Numbered from the stretch's first letter, positions 1 to 9,300 are shown. The stretch is DNA of 27,230 bases from an uncultured Clostridium sp. (GCA_900550335.1 URRU01000003.1:1-27230), one strand, 5' to 3'. Notes: generated from the sequence alone by a model not told the origin. Translations and numbers: made by a program.

Positions 1-99
1 ATATTAGCATAAAATATTATTTAATATTTAGTGTAAGATTTTATTTAATCTTAATACAAAATAAAAAAAATTTTTATATCAGTACTCTTGATGTTATAG

Positions 100-105
100 T
101 ATAAT
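100..105 (+). promoter_or_regulatory. Candidate -10 box upstream of the first gene
   Basis: A TATAAT hexamer lies 50 bp before the start codon at 156 in a very AT-rich leader. No good -35 hexamer is found at 16-18 bp, so only the -10 is proposed. The first 99 bases hold nothing else that I can support. Confidence 0.35.
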
Positions 106-155
106 ATATTTAATAGATAAACTAGATAACATCTAAAAAGAGAGGGTATAAAATT

Positions 156-524
156 ATGAGTTTAAAATTAGGAAATGCCATAGCAGTGGCAACAGATTAT
201 ATAAAATCAAATCCAGCTGTACCAGTTTACAAAGATGGAGAAAATCTATATGCAGTAATATACCATATAGAAATTGGTTACAATAAAAACCACGAATCTA
301 ACGTAAAACAGTACATAATAATAGATTACAAAGATTTTTCTTTATCAGAAGCAGAAAGAGCTGAATTAATAGATTTAGCTAAATCTTACTGCGAATCAAA
401 AGGTATAGAAAATAACGAAAATCTTGAAATAAACTTACTTGATAATGAAGAAGCAGAAAACTTCATTGAAAAAGTATTTAACAACATGAAAGTAATAAGA
501 GGTCTTATAACTAAGAAGTGTTAA
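156..524 (+). CDS. Small conserved-looking hypothetical protein (122 aa)
   Basis: I do not recognise this 122-residue protein. It starts at ATG after an AGAGAGG ribosome site. It has no signal peptide or membrane segment, is acidic toward the C-terminus and is probably soluble and cytoplasmic. The first half alternates hydrophobic and polar residues (residues about 24-58), suggesting beta strands, and the second half looks helical with a Glu/Asn-rich stretch near residues 85-105. Codon use matches the neighbouring genes. It is monocistronic: its stop codon is the first part of a strong terminator stem, and the next gene has its own ribosome site 180 bp away. The function is unknown. Confidence 0.75.
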   Translation: MSLKLGNAIAVATDYIKSNPAVPVYKDGENLYAVIYHIEIGYNKNHESNVKQYIIIDYKDFSLSEAERAELIDLAKSYCESKGIENNENLEINLLDNEEAENFIEKVFNNMKVIRGLITKKC

Positions 525-616
525 GGTCGTCTAACTAGTTTGTGTTTAATTAATGTCGAATGGCATGATTGCTGTTCGGCATTATTTTAAATACCGATTT
601 TTAGACGGCCTTTTTT
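523..616 (+). terminator. Branched terminator overlapping the stop codon
   Basis: The outer stem pairs AAGGTCGTCTAA (523-534) with TTAGACGGCCTT (601-612), using G-T pairs, and ends in a run of T (611-616). Inside it a second hairpin pairs AATGTCGAA (552-560) with TTCGGCATT (575-583). The outer stem includes the stop codon of the first gene. The two-storey form is more elaborate than a simple intrinsic terminator. Confidence 0.75.
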
Positions 617-707
617 AAGGTCAAAAGCTAAAAATAAAATAGAAATAAATAATTTTAATATTAAAATAGAGAAATAGGAACAGATAATTAAAAGAAAGGA
701 GAAAATT

Positions 708-2306
708 ATGCTAAGAGTATCAAACCTAAAGCTTACAATAGATGAAGATATAAGCATACTAAAAAAATTAGTAATAAAAAAACTAAGTATAAAAGAAAAT
801 GAATTAGTAAAATACAGCATATACAAAGAATCAATTGATGCCAGAAAAAAAGGCAATATGATGTTTGTTTACACTGTAGATGTAGAATTAAAAAATGAAG
901 ATAAAGTGCTTAAAAGAAAGCATAAAGATGTAGTACAGGTTAAACAAAAATCATATATAGGCGTTAAGAGTGGAAATATAGAGCCAAAAGGAAAAATTGC
1001 TGTAATAGGTAGTGGGCCTGCTGGATTATTTGCATCTCTTTTATTAGCTCAAAACGGATACTGCCCAATAATGATTGAAAGAGGGGCAGATGTAGATAAA
1101 AGAACTGATGATGTAAACAACTTCTGGAAAAATAGAATATTTAATAAAAAATCAAACGTGCAGTTTGGTGAAGGTGGAGCTGGAACATTCTCAGACGGTA
1201 AGCTAACTACAAGAGCTAAGGACATAAGATGTAGAAAAGTTCTTGAAGAGCTAGTAAATCACGATGCACCTTCAGAAATACTTTACTCTCATAAGCCACA
1301 TGTTGGGACAGATATACTAAAAAATGTCGTTAAAAATATAAGAGAGGATATTAAACACCTAGGTGGAGAGGTTAGATTTGAATCTCAGGTTACAGATATA
1401 TGTATAGAAAACAACAAAATAACTAGTATAACAATAAATGACAGCGAAAAAATAGAAGTAGAAGCTGCGATACTTGCAATAGGACACAGTGCAAGAGATA
1501 CTTATGAGATGCTTTACAAAAGAGGAGTTACAATAATTCAGAAGCCTTTTGCAATAGGTGCTAGAATAGAACATCCTCAGCAGATGATAAATAAATCTCA
1601 GTACGGAGAATATTACAATCATCCTAGACTTGGAGCTGCGGACTACAGATTAATAGAGCACACTTCTAATGGAAGAACAGCCTACACATTCTGTATGTGC
1701 CCTGGAGGAAGTGTAATAGCATCGGCCTCAGAGGAAAATGAGGTTGTAACAAACGGAATGAGTGAACACAGCAGAGATAAAGAAAATGCAAACAGTGCAC
1801 TTTTAGTAAATGTATCTCCTGAAGATTTTGATAGCGACTATCCACTCGCGGGGGTAGAATTCCAGAGAAAATACGAACAGCTTGCATTTAAATTAGGTGG
1901 AGAAAATTACAATGCACCTGCTCAGCTTGTAGGAGATTTCCTAAAAGACAAGGCATCTACTAGTATAGGAGATGTAAATCCTTCATACAATCCAGGGATA
2001 ACTCTAACATCTCTTGATGAATGTCTACCAGGATTTGTAGTCGAAACTATGAAAGAAGGAATTATTAAGCTAGGTAGAAAATTAGAAGGATTTGATATGC
2101 ATGATGCAATACTTACAGGTGTAGAGACTAGATCATCTTCTCCAATAAGAATTGTGAGAAATGAAGAAACTCTTGAAGCTATGAATGTAGCTGGACTTTA
2201 CCCATGTGGTGAGGGGGCAGGATATGCTGGAGGTATTGTAACTGCGGCGGTAGATGGAATAAAATGTGCTGAAAAAATAATCGAAAAATATAAAAGTGTA
2301 AAATAA
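708..2306 (+). CDS. FAD-dependent dehydrogenase/oxidoreductase, COG2509 type
   Basis: This is a 532-residue flavoprotein resembling the uncharacterised NAD(FAD)-utilising dehydrogenases of COG2509. Residues 1-85 form a small alpha/beta N-terminal domain typical of this group. The dinucleotide-binding motif GSGPAG lies at 101-106 and is followed by an FAD-binding strand ending in ERG. A glycine-rich segment (GEGGAGTFSDGKLTTR) follows, then a central substrate domain and the C-terminal FAD motif GLYPCGEGAGYAGGIVTAAVDG. Length and domain order are complete. The start ATG has an AAAGGAG site. The physiological substrate is not known for the family, so only the flavin-dependent redox role is inferred. 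It stands alone, with no cotranscribed partner evident. Confidence 0.88.
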   Translation: MLRVSNLKLTIDEDISILKKLVIKKLSIKENELVKYSIYKESIDARKKGNMMFVYTVDVELKNEDKVLKRKHKDVVQVKQKSYIGVKSGNIEPKGKIAVIGSGPAGLFASLLLAQNGYCPIMIERGADVDKRTDDVNNFWKNRIFNKKSNVQFGEGGAGTFSDGKLTTRAKDIRCRKVLEELVNHDAPSEILYSHKPHVGTDILKNVVKNIREDIKHLGGEVRFESQVTDICIENNKITSITINDSEKIEVEAAILAIGHSARDTYEMLYKRGVTIIQKPFAIGARIEHPQQMINKSQYGEYYNHPRLGAADYRLIEHTSNGRTAYTFCMCPGGSVIASASEENEVVTNGMSEHSRDKENANSALLVNVSPEDFDSDYPLAGVEFQRKYEQLAFKLGGENYNAPAQLVGDFLKDKASTSIGDVNPSYNPGITLTSLDECLPGFVVETMKEGIIKLGRKLEGFDMHDAILTGVETRSSSPIRIVRNEETLEAMNVAGLYPCGEGAGYAGGIVTAAVDGIKCAEKIIEKYKSVK

Positions 2307-2374
2307 AAATATAAAATTGAATTTGAAAAATATAAAAACATCAGAAATTATAATGTTAAATTTGTTATGTTTTC

Positions 2375-2400
2375 TTAACATTTTTAACATGGATTTAACT
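2375..2400 (+). promoter_or_regulatory. Putative Pho-type operator upstream of the Na/Pi cotransporter
   Basis: Three related hexamers, TTAACA (2375), TTAACA (2384) and TTAACT (2395), are spaced at offsets 0, 9 and 20. The same three-part arrangement with the same offsets precedes pstS at 24466. A -10-like TATTAT follows at 2421-2426, 20 bp after the last hexamer, with no good -35, as expected of an activator-dependent promoter. The resemblance to PhoP/PhoB boxes (repeated TTAACA-type hexamers) is known for Gram-positives. Assignment to PhoP here is inference. Confidence 0.5.
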
Positions 2401-2485
2401 AAACTAATCTTTGAATTTGATATTATAAAATTGATATGCAAAAGAAAAACGAATAGAAATAATCTATAACGGAGGAGGTAATATT

Positions 2486-4114
2486 TTGAGCATAGTAATA
2501 AGTCTAATGGGAGGACTTGGTCTTTTCCTATATGGTATGAACCTTATGGGGGAAGGATTACAAAAATCTGCCGGGACAAAATTAAAAGCGATAATAAAAC
2601 TTTTGACAAGTAATATATTTATGGGAGTACTTGTAGGTACTGGTGTTACAGCTGTTATACAGAGTTCAAGTGCTACTACAGTAATGGTTGTTGGTTTCGT
2701 TAATGCAGGAATCATGACATTAAAACAGGCAATAGGAGTTATAATGGGGGCAAATATAGGTACAACTGTTACAGCACAGTTGGTATCATTCAACCTTAAT
2801 GGTATGGCTCCAGTAGCTCTTGGAATAGGGATAGTACTTTATTTATTTGGTAAAAATCCAAAAATAAAACATATATCAGAAATCCTTATAGGATTTGGTA
2901 TGTTATTTACAGGTATGGAATTCATGAAAGATGCTGTTGAACCTTTAAGAGATTACAAAGGATTCACAGATATGCTAGTTTCATTTGGACAGTATCCAAT
3001 TTTAGGATTATTACTAGGATTTGGTATAACTGCTATAGTTCAGAGTTCAAGTGCTTCAATGGGTATGTTAGTTGCATTAGCTGCTGAAGGTTTAATACCT
3101 CTAAATGCAGCATTACCAATACTTTATGGTCAGAACATAGGTACTTGTGTTACTTCACTACTTTCAAGTATTGGTGCAAATAAAAATGCCAAGAGGGCTG
3201 CGGTAATACACTTGATATTCAACGTACTTGGAACTGTATTATTCTTAATATTCCTTAATAGACCAGTTGTTTCATTAGTTACAGGAATGGATCCAGGAAA
3301 TGTTGCAAGACAGATAGCAAATACTCATACATTATTCAACATAATATCTGTTTTAATATTACTTCCATTCAACAACTTTATAATTAAGTTAGCTATGAGA
3401 ATAATCCCAGACAAGGCTGAGGATGAAGAAGATGTTAAAACAGTTAAATACATCGATGATAAGATGCTTGAAATACCTTCAATAGCTCTTATCAATACTA
3501 TAAAAGAAACATATAGAATGGGTAACAAAGCTAAAGAAAGTTTAGACTGCTCAATATCAGCTATAATTGAAAAATCTGATGAGTATTTAGGAAAAGTTTT
3601 TGTTAAGGAAGAAACTGTAAATGAACTTCAGAAAATAATACTTAACTATCTTCTAAAATTATCAAAAACTGCAGCATTAGATGAAGATTCAAGAGAGGCT
3701 GTAGACAACCTATTCAATACAGTAAATGATATTGAAAGAATAGGGGATCACGCTAAGAACATAGCAGAACTTTCTCAGATAATGATAGATGGAGACCTAG
3801 AATTCTCTGAACAAGGAAAGAATCAGTTAGAAGAAATATACAATTACGTAATATCTGCATACAATAGTGCGTTAGAAGCGTTCAAAAATGACGATATAAA
3901 CTTAGCATACAAAGTATTCCGGATAGAAGAAAAAGTAGATATGATGGAAAAAACTTGTAGAGCAAGCCATATGTACAGATTAAATAACAACCTTTGTAGT
4001 ATAGACAATGGTGTTGTATTCCTTGATATAATAACAGCTCTTGAAAGAGTATCAGACCATGCTGTTAATATAGCTAAGAGAGTTATAGCTCAGAAAAAAC
4101 ACGTTGTAGAATAA
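2486..4114 (+). CDS. Na+/phosphate cotransporter family protein with PhoU-like tail
   Basis: This 542-residue protein belongs to the NptA/PNaS family (COG1283), which takes up inorganic phosphate with sodium. The two inverted halves carry the family's paired signature: QSSSAT at 59-64 and QSSSAS at 186-191, each in a hydrophobic bundle. About eight to nine membrane segments occupy residues 1-310. Residues about 340-540 form a cytoplasmic all-helical PhoU-like domain, with repeated acidic DIERIGDHAKNIAE and ERVSDHAVNIAKR stretches typical of PhoU metal/phosphate-response helices. The start is TTG at 2486, directly after GGAGGAGG, so this start is well supported. It is monocistronic, with a candidate Pho operator upstream and two terminators downstream. 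The direct substrate is inferred from the family. Confidence 0.9.
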   Translation: MSIVISLMGGLGLFLYGMNLMGEGLQKSAGTKLKAIIKLLTSNIFMGVLVGTGVTAVIQSSSATTVMVVGFVNAGIMTLKQAIGVIMGANIGTTVTAQLVSFNLNGMAPVALGIGIVLYLFGKNPKIKHISEILIGFGMLFTGMEFMKDAVEPLRDYKGFTDMLVSFGQYPILGLLLGFGITAIVQSSSASMGMLVALAAEGLIPLNAALPILYGQNIGTCVTSLLSSIGANKNAKRAAVIHLIFNVLGTVLFLIFLNRPVVSLVTGMDPGNVARQIANTHTLFNIISVLILLPFNNFIIKLAMRIIPDKAEDEEDVKTVKYIDDKMLEIPSIALINTIKETYRMGNKAKESLDCSISAIIEKSDEYLGKVFVKEETVNELQKIILNYLLKLSKTAALDEDSREAVDNLFNTVNDIERIGDHAKNIAELSQIMIDGDLEFSEQGKNQLEEIYNYVISAYNSALEAFKNDDINLAYKVFRIEEKVDMMEKTCRASHMYRLNNNLCSIDNGVVFLDIITALERVSDHAVNIAKRVIAQKKHVVE

Positions 4115-4134
4115 AATATAATATATAAATAATT

Positions 4135-4187
4135 GAGACTGTTGCAAATATAGAATGGACACTAAGATGCAATGGTCTCTTTTTTTA
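4135..4187 (+). terminator. Intrinsic terminator of the Na/Pi gene
   Basis: GAGACTGTTGCA (4135-4146) pairs with TGCAATGGTCTC (4168-4179), followed by a run of eight T. It lies 21 bp after the stop codon. Confidence 0.85.
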
Positions 4188-4218
4188 TAACCCCAGTTAG
4201 ACTAGGGGTTATTTTTTT
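4188..4218 (+). terminator. Second tandem terminator
   Basis: TAACCCC (4188-4194) pairs with GGGGTTA (4205-4211), followed by a T-run. It sits directly behind the first hairpin as a fail-safe and separates the transporter from htrA. Confidence 0.75.
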
Positions 4219-4373
4219 ATGAAAAATATATTCTTTTAAGTTTTAGTTAAGCTAACGATAATATAATGAAATCATCGAAGGAGGGAATCTTCTGAGAGGA
4301 TTTCTTTGAAATAAAAAAGATTTATCTGATTGAAAGATATGAAATAAAAACGAAAAGGAATGGAGTGAAAAGT

Positions 4374-5459
4374 ATGAAATTAAAAAACAAAGGAATAGGA
4401 TTAATAGTAGTGGTTGCGGTAATAAGTTCGATATTAGGTAGTTCTCTTACACTATTCGCACTTAAAGATAAAATAGGAAGTGGCAACTCACAGTCATCAA
4501 ATATAGTAGTAAGTGAAGATTCAAAGAGCCAAAATGTTTATCAGGCGGTTGCTAAAAAAGCGACTCCTTCAGTTGTAGGTATAACAACAACTAGTGTGAG
4601 TCAGGACAATATGTTTGCTATACCACAGGAAACACAGGGTGTTGGTACTGGTATAATAGTTGATTCAAACGGATACATATTAACAAATTCACATGTTGTA
4701 TCTGATGGGGATGCAACAAAGGTAAGTGTACTATTCAGTGACGGCTCAGATATAGACGGTAAGGTTATATGGTACGATTCTCAGATGGACTTAGCTATGG
4801 TAAAAGTAGATAAAACAGGACTTACAGCAGCAGATTTAGGAAATAGCGACGATGTAGCTGTTGGTGATATATCTATAGCAATAGGTAACCCACTTGGATT
4901 AGACCTTCAGAAAAGTGTAACTCAGGGTATAATAAGTGGACTTGACAGAACAATAAGCACAAGTCAGTCAACAAATATGACAGGACTAATTCAGACAGAT
5001 GCAAGTATAAACTCTGGTAACAGTGGTGGGCCATTATTAAACGAAAAAGGTCAGGTAATCGGTATAAATACAGCTAAAGCATCTCAGGGTGAAGGCTTAG
5101 GATTTGCAATTCCAATAAATACAGCTAAGAACATAATAAATAAAGTTGTAAAAGATGGTAACTACGAAAAAGTTACTTTAGGTATAAAAGGAACAGATTT
5201 AGAAACATATGAACAGGCTGTTGGACAGGATTTGACAGGAGATAGCGGAGTATATGTAGCAGAAGTAACTTCAGGATCTTCAGCTGAAAAAGCAAAAATG
5301 GCAGCAGGAGATATAATAATAAAATTAGGAAATACTGAAATAACTAGTATGAACGATTTAAATAAAGCGTTATACGGATATAGTAGTGGTGATAAAGCAG
5401 AACTAACTGTACTTAGAAATGGTAGAGAACAGAAATTGACAGTTACATTTTCTAAATAA
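4374..5459 (+). CDS. htrA: HtrA/DegP-like trypsin-type serine protease with PDZ domain
   Basis: This membrane-anchored envelope-stress protease degrades or refolds misfolded exported proteins. An N-terminal membrane anchor (about residues 5-27) is followed by a short linker, the trypsin fold and one C-terminal PDZ domain (from about residue 265). The catalytic triad is visible: His in TNSHVV, Asp in MDLAMV and Ser in NSGNSGGPL, at residues 110, 142 and 220 counting from an alternative GTG at 4365. I prefer ATG 4374 (361 aa), because GGAG at 4362-4365 lies 8 bases before it. GTG 4365 would add three residues. The length is typical of Firmicute HtrA proteins. It appears monocistronic. Confidence 0.92.
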   Translation: MKLKNKGIGLIVVVAVISSILGSSLTLFALKDKIGSGNSQSSNIVVSEDSKSQNVYQAVAKKATPSVVGITTTSVSQDNMFAIPQETQGVGTGIIVDSNGYILTNSHVVSDGDATKVSVLFSDGSDIDGKVIWYDSQMDLAMVKVDKTGLTAADLGNSDDVAVGDISIAIGNPLGLDLQKSVTQGIISGLDRTISTSQSTNMTGLIQTDASINSGNSGGPLLNEKGQVIGINTAKASQGEGLGFAIPINTAKNIINKVVKDGNYEKVTLGIKGTDLETYEQAVGQDLTGDSGVYVAEVTSGSSAEKAKMAAGDIIIKLGNTEITSMNDLNKALYGYSSGDKAELTVLRNGREQKLTVTFSK

Positions 5460-5584
5460 ATGATAGATGTAAATTAAAAAGTGAAAAAATGAGAAAAATT
5501 ATTATAATTATGAAATGAATTATTCATTTTCTACACCCCTTTTTATAAAAAAATATATAGAGAAAAAATTTATATGGATTTTTT

Positions 5585-5619
5585 AATACTGTAATAAAAA
5601 TATATTACAGTATTTTTTT
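5585..5619 (+). terminator. Terminator downstream of htrA
   Basis: AATACTGTAAT (5585-5595) pairs with ATTACAGTATT (5604-5614), ending in a T-run. It is the first clear intrinsic terminator after htrA, about 125 bp behind the stop. Confidence 0.75.
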
Positions 5620-5879
5620 GCTATGAAAAAAATTGTAAAAAACAACTATAAAAATAAAATATAGAAAAATAAAATATAAAAATCTAGTGAAATCAATGCT
5701 TCCGACTATATGCTGAGAAAACGATATTTTTTTGTTATTAATAAAATAATAACAATATTATATTGGTATTGCAGGTTTGTGAAATATTATGGACTTTAAA
5801 AATGTCATGTGATAATATTCAGTTATAAGGTTATTGTTTTAGATAAGCGCAATTAATTTGCAATTGATTTTTCATTTTT

Positions 5880-5924
5880 AAAGATAAATATCTTAGTAAC
5901 TAATCATATTTATCTTTTTCTTTT
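5880..5924 (+). promoter_or_regulatory. Terminator-like hairpin in the hypE leader (possible attenuator)
   Basis: The 12-bp perfect inverted repeat AAAGATAAATAT (5880-5891) and ATATTTATCTTT (5906-5917) has a 14-nt loop and a T-rich 3' side. It sits about 70 bp before the hypE start and about 260 bp behind the previous terminator, so it most likely terminates leader transcripts rather than htrA. No known riboswitch class is recognised in the preceding 120 nt. Confidence 0.45.
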
Positions 5925-5992
5925 GCTTAAAAGAGTTAAATAATTATCAAAATTAATTGCCATGAATAATATAAAAATTAGGAGATGCATTT

Positions 5993-6904
5993 ATGAAACC
6001 ATTAGTTATTAACTTTCAGAAATGCAGCATACACGATGGTCCTGGAATAAGAAGTACCGTATTCTTCAAAGGATGTCCACTTGAATGTGTATGGTGTCAT
6101 AATCCAGAAAGTCAGTCATATAAAAAAGAAGTACTATACAACCGGGAAAGATGTGGAGCATGTGGAAAATGTAAAGAAATATGCCCTCACGATGCAATAT
6201 TCATGAAAGATGGATGTGTAGGACTAGATAAAGATAAATGTGAACTATGTTCAACTTGCTTAGATTACTGCATAAACAATGCAAGAGAAATAGTTGGAGA
6301 TGAGTACACAGTAAAGGAATTATTAAAACTTATAGATAAAGATAGAATCTTCTATGAAGAATCTGGCGGAGGTGTTACTTTATCTGGTGGTGAAGTAATG
6401 GTTCAGGATATGGACTTTATCTGTGAATTAGCTAAAGGATGCAAAAATAAAGGTATAGATGTAGCAATAGATACTTGCGGATATGCACCTACAGAAAATT
6501 ATGAAAGAATACTACCATACGCTGATAGATTCTTATTCGACATTAAATTAGTAGATGAAGATAAACACAAGAAATTTACAGGAAAATCAAACGATTTAAT
6601 ACTTAAAAACTTAAAATTCCTAAACGATAATGGAGCATTTATAAATATAAGAATACCATTAATCGGTGGAGTAAATGTTGATGATGATAATGAAGAGGTA
6701 ATGAGAATGATAGAACTTCTAAAACCTCTTAATATAAAAGCTGTAAACTTACTACCTTATCACGATATAGGAAAACACAAATATACTAAATTAGATAAGG
6801 AATACGAAGGTAACGATTTTACTAAACCTTCAGATGAAAAAATGAATGAAATCAAAATGATTTTTGAAAATAATAATTTCCAAAATGTAAAAATAGGAGG
6901 ATAA
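5993..6904 (+). CDS. hypE: Glycyl-radical enzyme activating enzyme for hydroxyproline dehydratase
   Basis: This radical SAM activase (303 aa) installs the glycyl radical on HypD using S-adenosylmethionine and an anaerobic reductant. The radical SAM cluster motif CX3CX2C is Cys28, Cys32 and Cys35. A ferredoxin-like insert follows with two further [4Fe-4S] sets (Cys54/57/60/64 and Cys83/86/89/93), as in activases of the dehydratase subgroup but not in PFL activase. GGEVMVQ and the TIM-barrel strands are intact. The stop lies 4 bp before the hypD ATG, and the hypD ribosome site (AGGAGGA) is inside the end of this gene, so the two are translationally coupled. The specific name rests on the partner gene. 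The fold and chemistry are clear from this sequence alone. Confidence 0.92.
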   Translation: MKPLVINFQKCSIHDGPGIRSTVFFKGCPLECVWCHNPESQSYKKEVLYNRERCGACGKCKEICPHDAIFMKDGCVGLDKDKCELCSTCLDYCINNAREIVGDEYTVKELLKLIDKDRIFYEESGGGVTLSGGEVMVQDMDFICELAKGCKNKGIDVAIDTCGYAPTENYERILPYADRFLFDIKLVDEDKHKKFTGKSNDLILKNLKFLNDNGAFINIRIPLIGGVNVDDDNEEVMRMIELLKPLNIKAVNLLPYHDIGKHKYTKLDKEYEGNDFTKPSDEKMNEIKMIFENNNFQNVKIGG

Positions 6905-6908
6905 TGTC

Positions 6909-9278
6909 ATGGGAAGAGGAACTTTTGCAAGAACTAAAAAATTAAGAGAAGCAAGTGTAACAACTAAACCGCATATATCAATAGAAAGAGCGGTACTATT
7001 TACTGAAGCTTATAAAAAATGGGAAGGTAGCGTTGAAATGCCAGTGCTAAGAGCTTTATCTTTCAAACACTTCATGGAAAATAGAACTCTTTGTATAAAT
7101 GATGGTGAATTAATAGTTGGGGAAAAAGGTGATTCAGCTCAGGCAGCTCCTACATACCCAGAAATATGCTGTCATACAATAGAAGATATGAACGTAATGA
7201 ATGATAGAGATATAGTTGACTTCTCAGTTACAGAAGAAGACAAGAGAATACAGGAAGAAATAATAATACCTTTCTGGGAAAAAAGACAGACTAGAAGAAA
7301 AATAGTTAACGCTATGGCTCCAGAATGGAAAAATGCTTATGAAGCTGGTATGTTCACAGAATTCATGGAACAGAGAGCTCCAGGACACACTGTTTGTGGT
7401 GACATAATATACAGAAAAGGTTTCGCAGATCTTAAAAAAGATATAGAAAAAGAAATAGCTAACTTAGACTTCTTAAACGATAAAGAAGCATACGATAAAA
7501 AAGCTGACTTAGAAGCTATGGCAATATCTTGTGAAGCAATGATAATATTCGGTAAAAGATATGCAGAATTAGCTAGAAAAATGGCAGCTGAAACAACTGA
7601 CGAACAGAGAAAGAAAGACTTATTATTAATAGCTGAAAACTGTGACGTTGTACCAGAACACGCTCCAAAAACATTCCATCAGGCAATACAGATGTACTGG
7701 TTCGTACACGTTGGTATAACTACAGAACTTAATACTTGGGATGCATTCTCTCCAGGTAGATTAGACCAGCACTTAAACCCATTCTATGAAAAAGATGTAG
7801 AAGAAGGAAGATTAACTAGAGAAGGTGCTCAGGAATTACTAGAATGTATGTGGGTTAAATTCAACAACCAGCCAGCTCCTCCAAAAGTTGGTATAACATT
7901 AAAAGAAAGTGGAACTTACACTGACTTCGTTAACCTTAACACTGGTGGTATAAGACCAGATGGACAGGACGGTGTAAATGAAGTAAGTTACATAATACTT
8001 GATGTAATGGATGAAATGAAATTAGTTCAGCCAAGTTCAAACGTTCAGATAAGTAGAAAAACTCCTCAGAAATTCTTAAAAAGAGCTTGTGAAATATCAA
8101 GAAAAGGATGGGGACAGCCAGCATTTTACAACACTGAAGCTATAATACAGGAACTTCTTAACGCTGGAAAAACTATAGAAGATGCTAGACTTGGTGGTAC
8201 AAGTGGATGTGTTGAAACAGGATGCTTTGGTAAAGAAGCTTACGTTTTAACAGGATACATGAACTTACCAAAAATATTAGAATTAACATTAAACAATGGA
8301 TTCGATAAATACACTGGAAAACAGGTTGGTATAGAAACAGGAGATCCAAGAGATTTCAAAACTTATGAAGAATTATTCGAAGCTTACAAAAAACAGTTAC
8401 ACTACATGGTAGATGTAAAAGTTAGAGGTAATGCTATAATAGAAAAAATATGTGCTGAACACATGCCTTGCCCATTAATGTCTTCAATAGTTGATGACTG
8501 TATAGCAAAAGGTAAAGACTACCAGAGAGGTGGAGCTAGATACAATACTAGATACATCCAGGGTGTTGGTATAGGTACAATAACTGACAGTTTAGCTGCT
8601 ATAAAATACAATGTATACGATAATGAAAAATTCAGCATGGATACATTATTAAAAGCTATGGAAGCTAACTTCGAAGGATATGAAGCAGAACTTAACATGG
8701 TTAAAAATAAAACTCCAAAATACGGAAATGACGATGATTACGCAGATGATATAATGAAAGAAGTATTCAACTTATATCATGGTGAAGTAACTGGTAGACC
8801 AACTGTAAACGGTGGACAGTACAGAGTAGACATGCTTCCAACAACTTGCCACGTATACTTCGGTGAAGTTATGGGTGCTAGTCCAAACGGAAGACTTGCT
8901 GAAAAACCAGTTTCTGAAGGTATATCACCAGAAAAAGGTGGAGATACTAACGGACCAACAGCTGTTATAAAATCTTGTGCTAAAATGGACCACTTAATAA
9001 CTGGAGGAACTCTATTAAACCAGAGATTCGCACCATCAGTTGTTCAGGGTGAAGAAGGATTAGACAACATGGCTAACCTAATAAGAGCATACTTCAATAT
9101 GGATGGACATCATATACAGTTCAACGTATTCGACAAAAATGTATTATTAGCTGCTCAGAAAAACCCAGATGAATACAAAGATTTAATAGTTAGGGTTGCA
9201 GGATACAGTGATCACTTCAATAATTTAAGTAGAGCTTTACAGGACGAAATAATAGGAAGAACTGAACAGAGCTTCTAA
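6909..9278 (+). CDS. hypD: trans-4-Hydroxy-L-proline dehydratase (glycyl radical enzyme)
   Basis: HypD (789 aa) removes water from trans-4-hydroxy-L-proline, giving pyrroline-5-carboxylate, in the cytoplasm of anaerobes. Residues reported for the C. difficile enzyme fall at identical numbers here: thiyl Cys434 and Glu436 in GCVETG, glycyl Gly765 in VAGYSDHF, and His160, Asp278, Asp339, Phe340, Tyr450, Thr645, Phe152 and Ser334. The length is also 789. Other glycyl radical dehydratases (glycerol, choline lyase) differ at several of these positions. It is coupled to hypE (4-bp gap) and followed by a terminator, and the proC product reduces its product to proline. Every glutamine codon that I read is CAG, consistent with strong expression. 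Confidence 0.95.
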   Translation: MGRGTFARTKKLREASVTTKPHISIERAVLFTEAYKKWEGSVEMPVLRALSFKHFMENRTLCINDGELIVGEKGDSAQAAPTYPEICCHTIEDMNVMNDRDIVDFSVTEEDKRIQEEIIIPFWEKRQTRRKIVNAMAPEWKNAYEAGMFTEFMEQRAPGHTVCGDIIYRKGFADLKKDIEKEIANLDFLNDKEAYDKKADLEAMAISCEAMIIFGKRYAELARKMAAETTDEQRKKDLLLIAENCDVVPEHAPKTFHQAIQMYWFVHVGITTELNTWDAFSPGRLDQHLNPFYEKDVEEGRLTREGAQELLECMWVKFNNQPAPPKVGITLKESGTYTDFVNLNTGGIRPDGQDGVNEVSYIILDVMDEMKLVQPSSNVQISRKTPQKFLKRACEISRKGWGQPAFYNTEAIIQELLNAGKTIEDARLGGTSGCVETGCFGKEAYVLTGYMNLPKILELTLNNGFDKYTGKQVGIETGDPRDFKTYEELFEAYKKQLHYMVDVKVRGNAIIEKICAEHMPCPLMSSIVDDCIAKGKDYQRGGARYNTRYIQGVGIGTITDSLAAIKYNVYDNEKFSMDTLLKAMEANFEGYEAELNMVKNKTPKYGNDDDYADDIMKEVFNLYHGEVTGRPTVNGGQYRVDMLPTTCHVYFGEVMGASPNGRLAEKPVSEGISPEKGGDTNGPTAVIKSCAKMDHLITGGTLLNQRFAPSVVQGEEGLDNMANLIRAYFNMDGHHIQFNVFDKNVLLAAQKNPDEYKDLIVRVAGYSDHFNNLSRALQDEIIGRTEQSF

Positions 9279-9300
9279 GAATAAAAAACTAGCAACTTTC

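Larger units (their letters stand above)
5460..5992. other. 533-bp gene-free region: htrA 3' flank and hypE leader
   Basis: No gene-sized frame with a ribosome site is seen here. The left third holds the htrA terminator. The right part holds a candidate promoter, TTGGTA (5763-5768) and TATTAT (5785-5790) with a 16-bp spacer, and about 200 bp of leader containing a terminator-like hairpin ahead of hypE. CAATTAATT near 5850 is complementary to AATTAATTG near 5952, so an alternative long-range pairing across the hairpin is possible. Confidence 0.5.
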
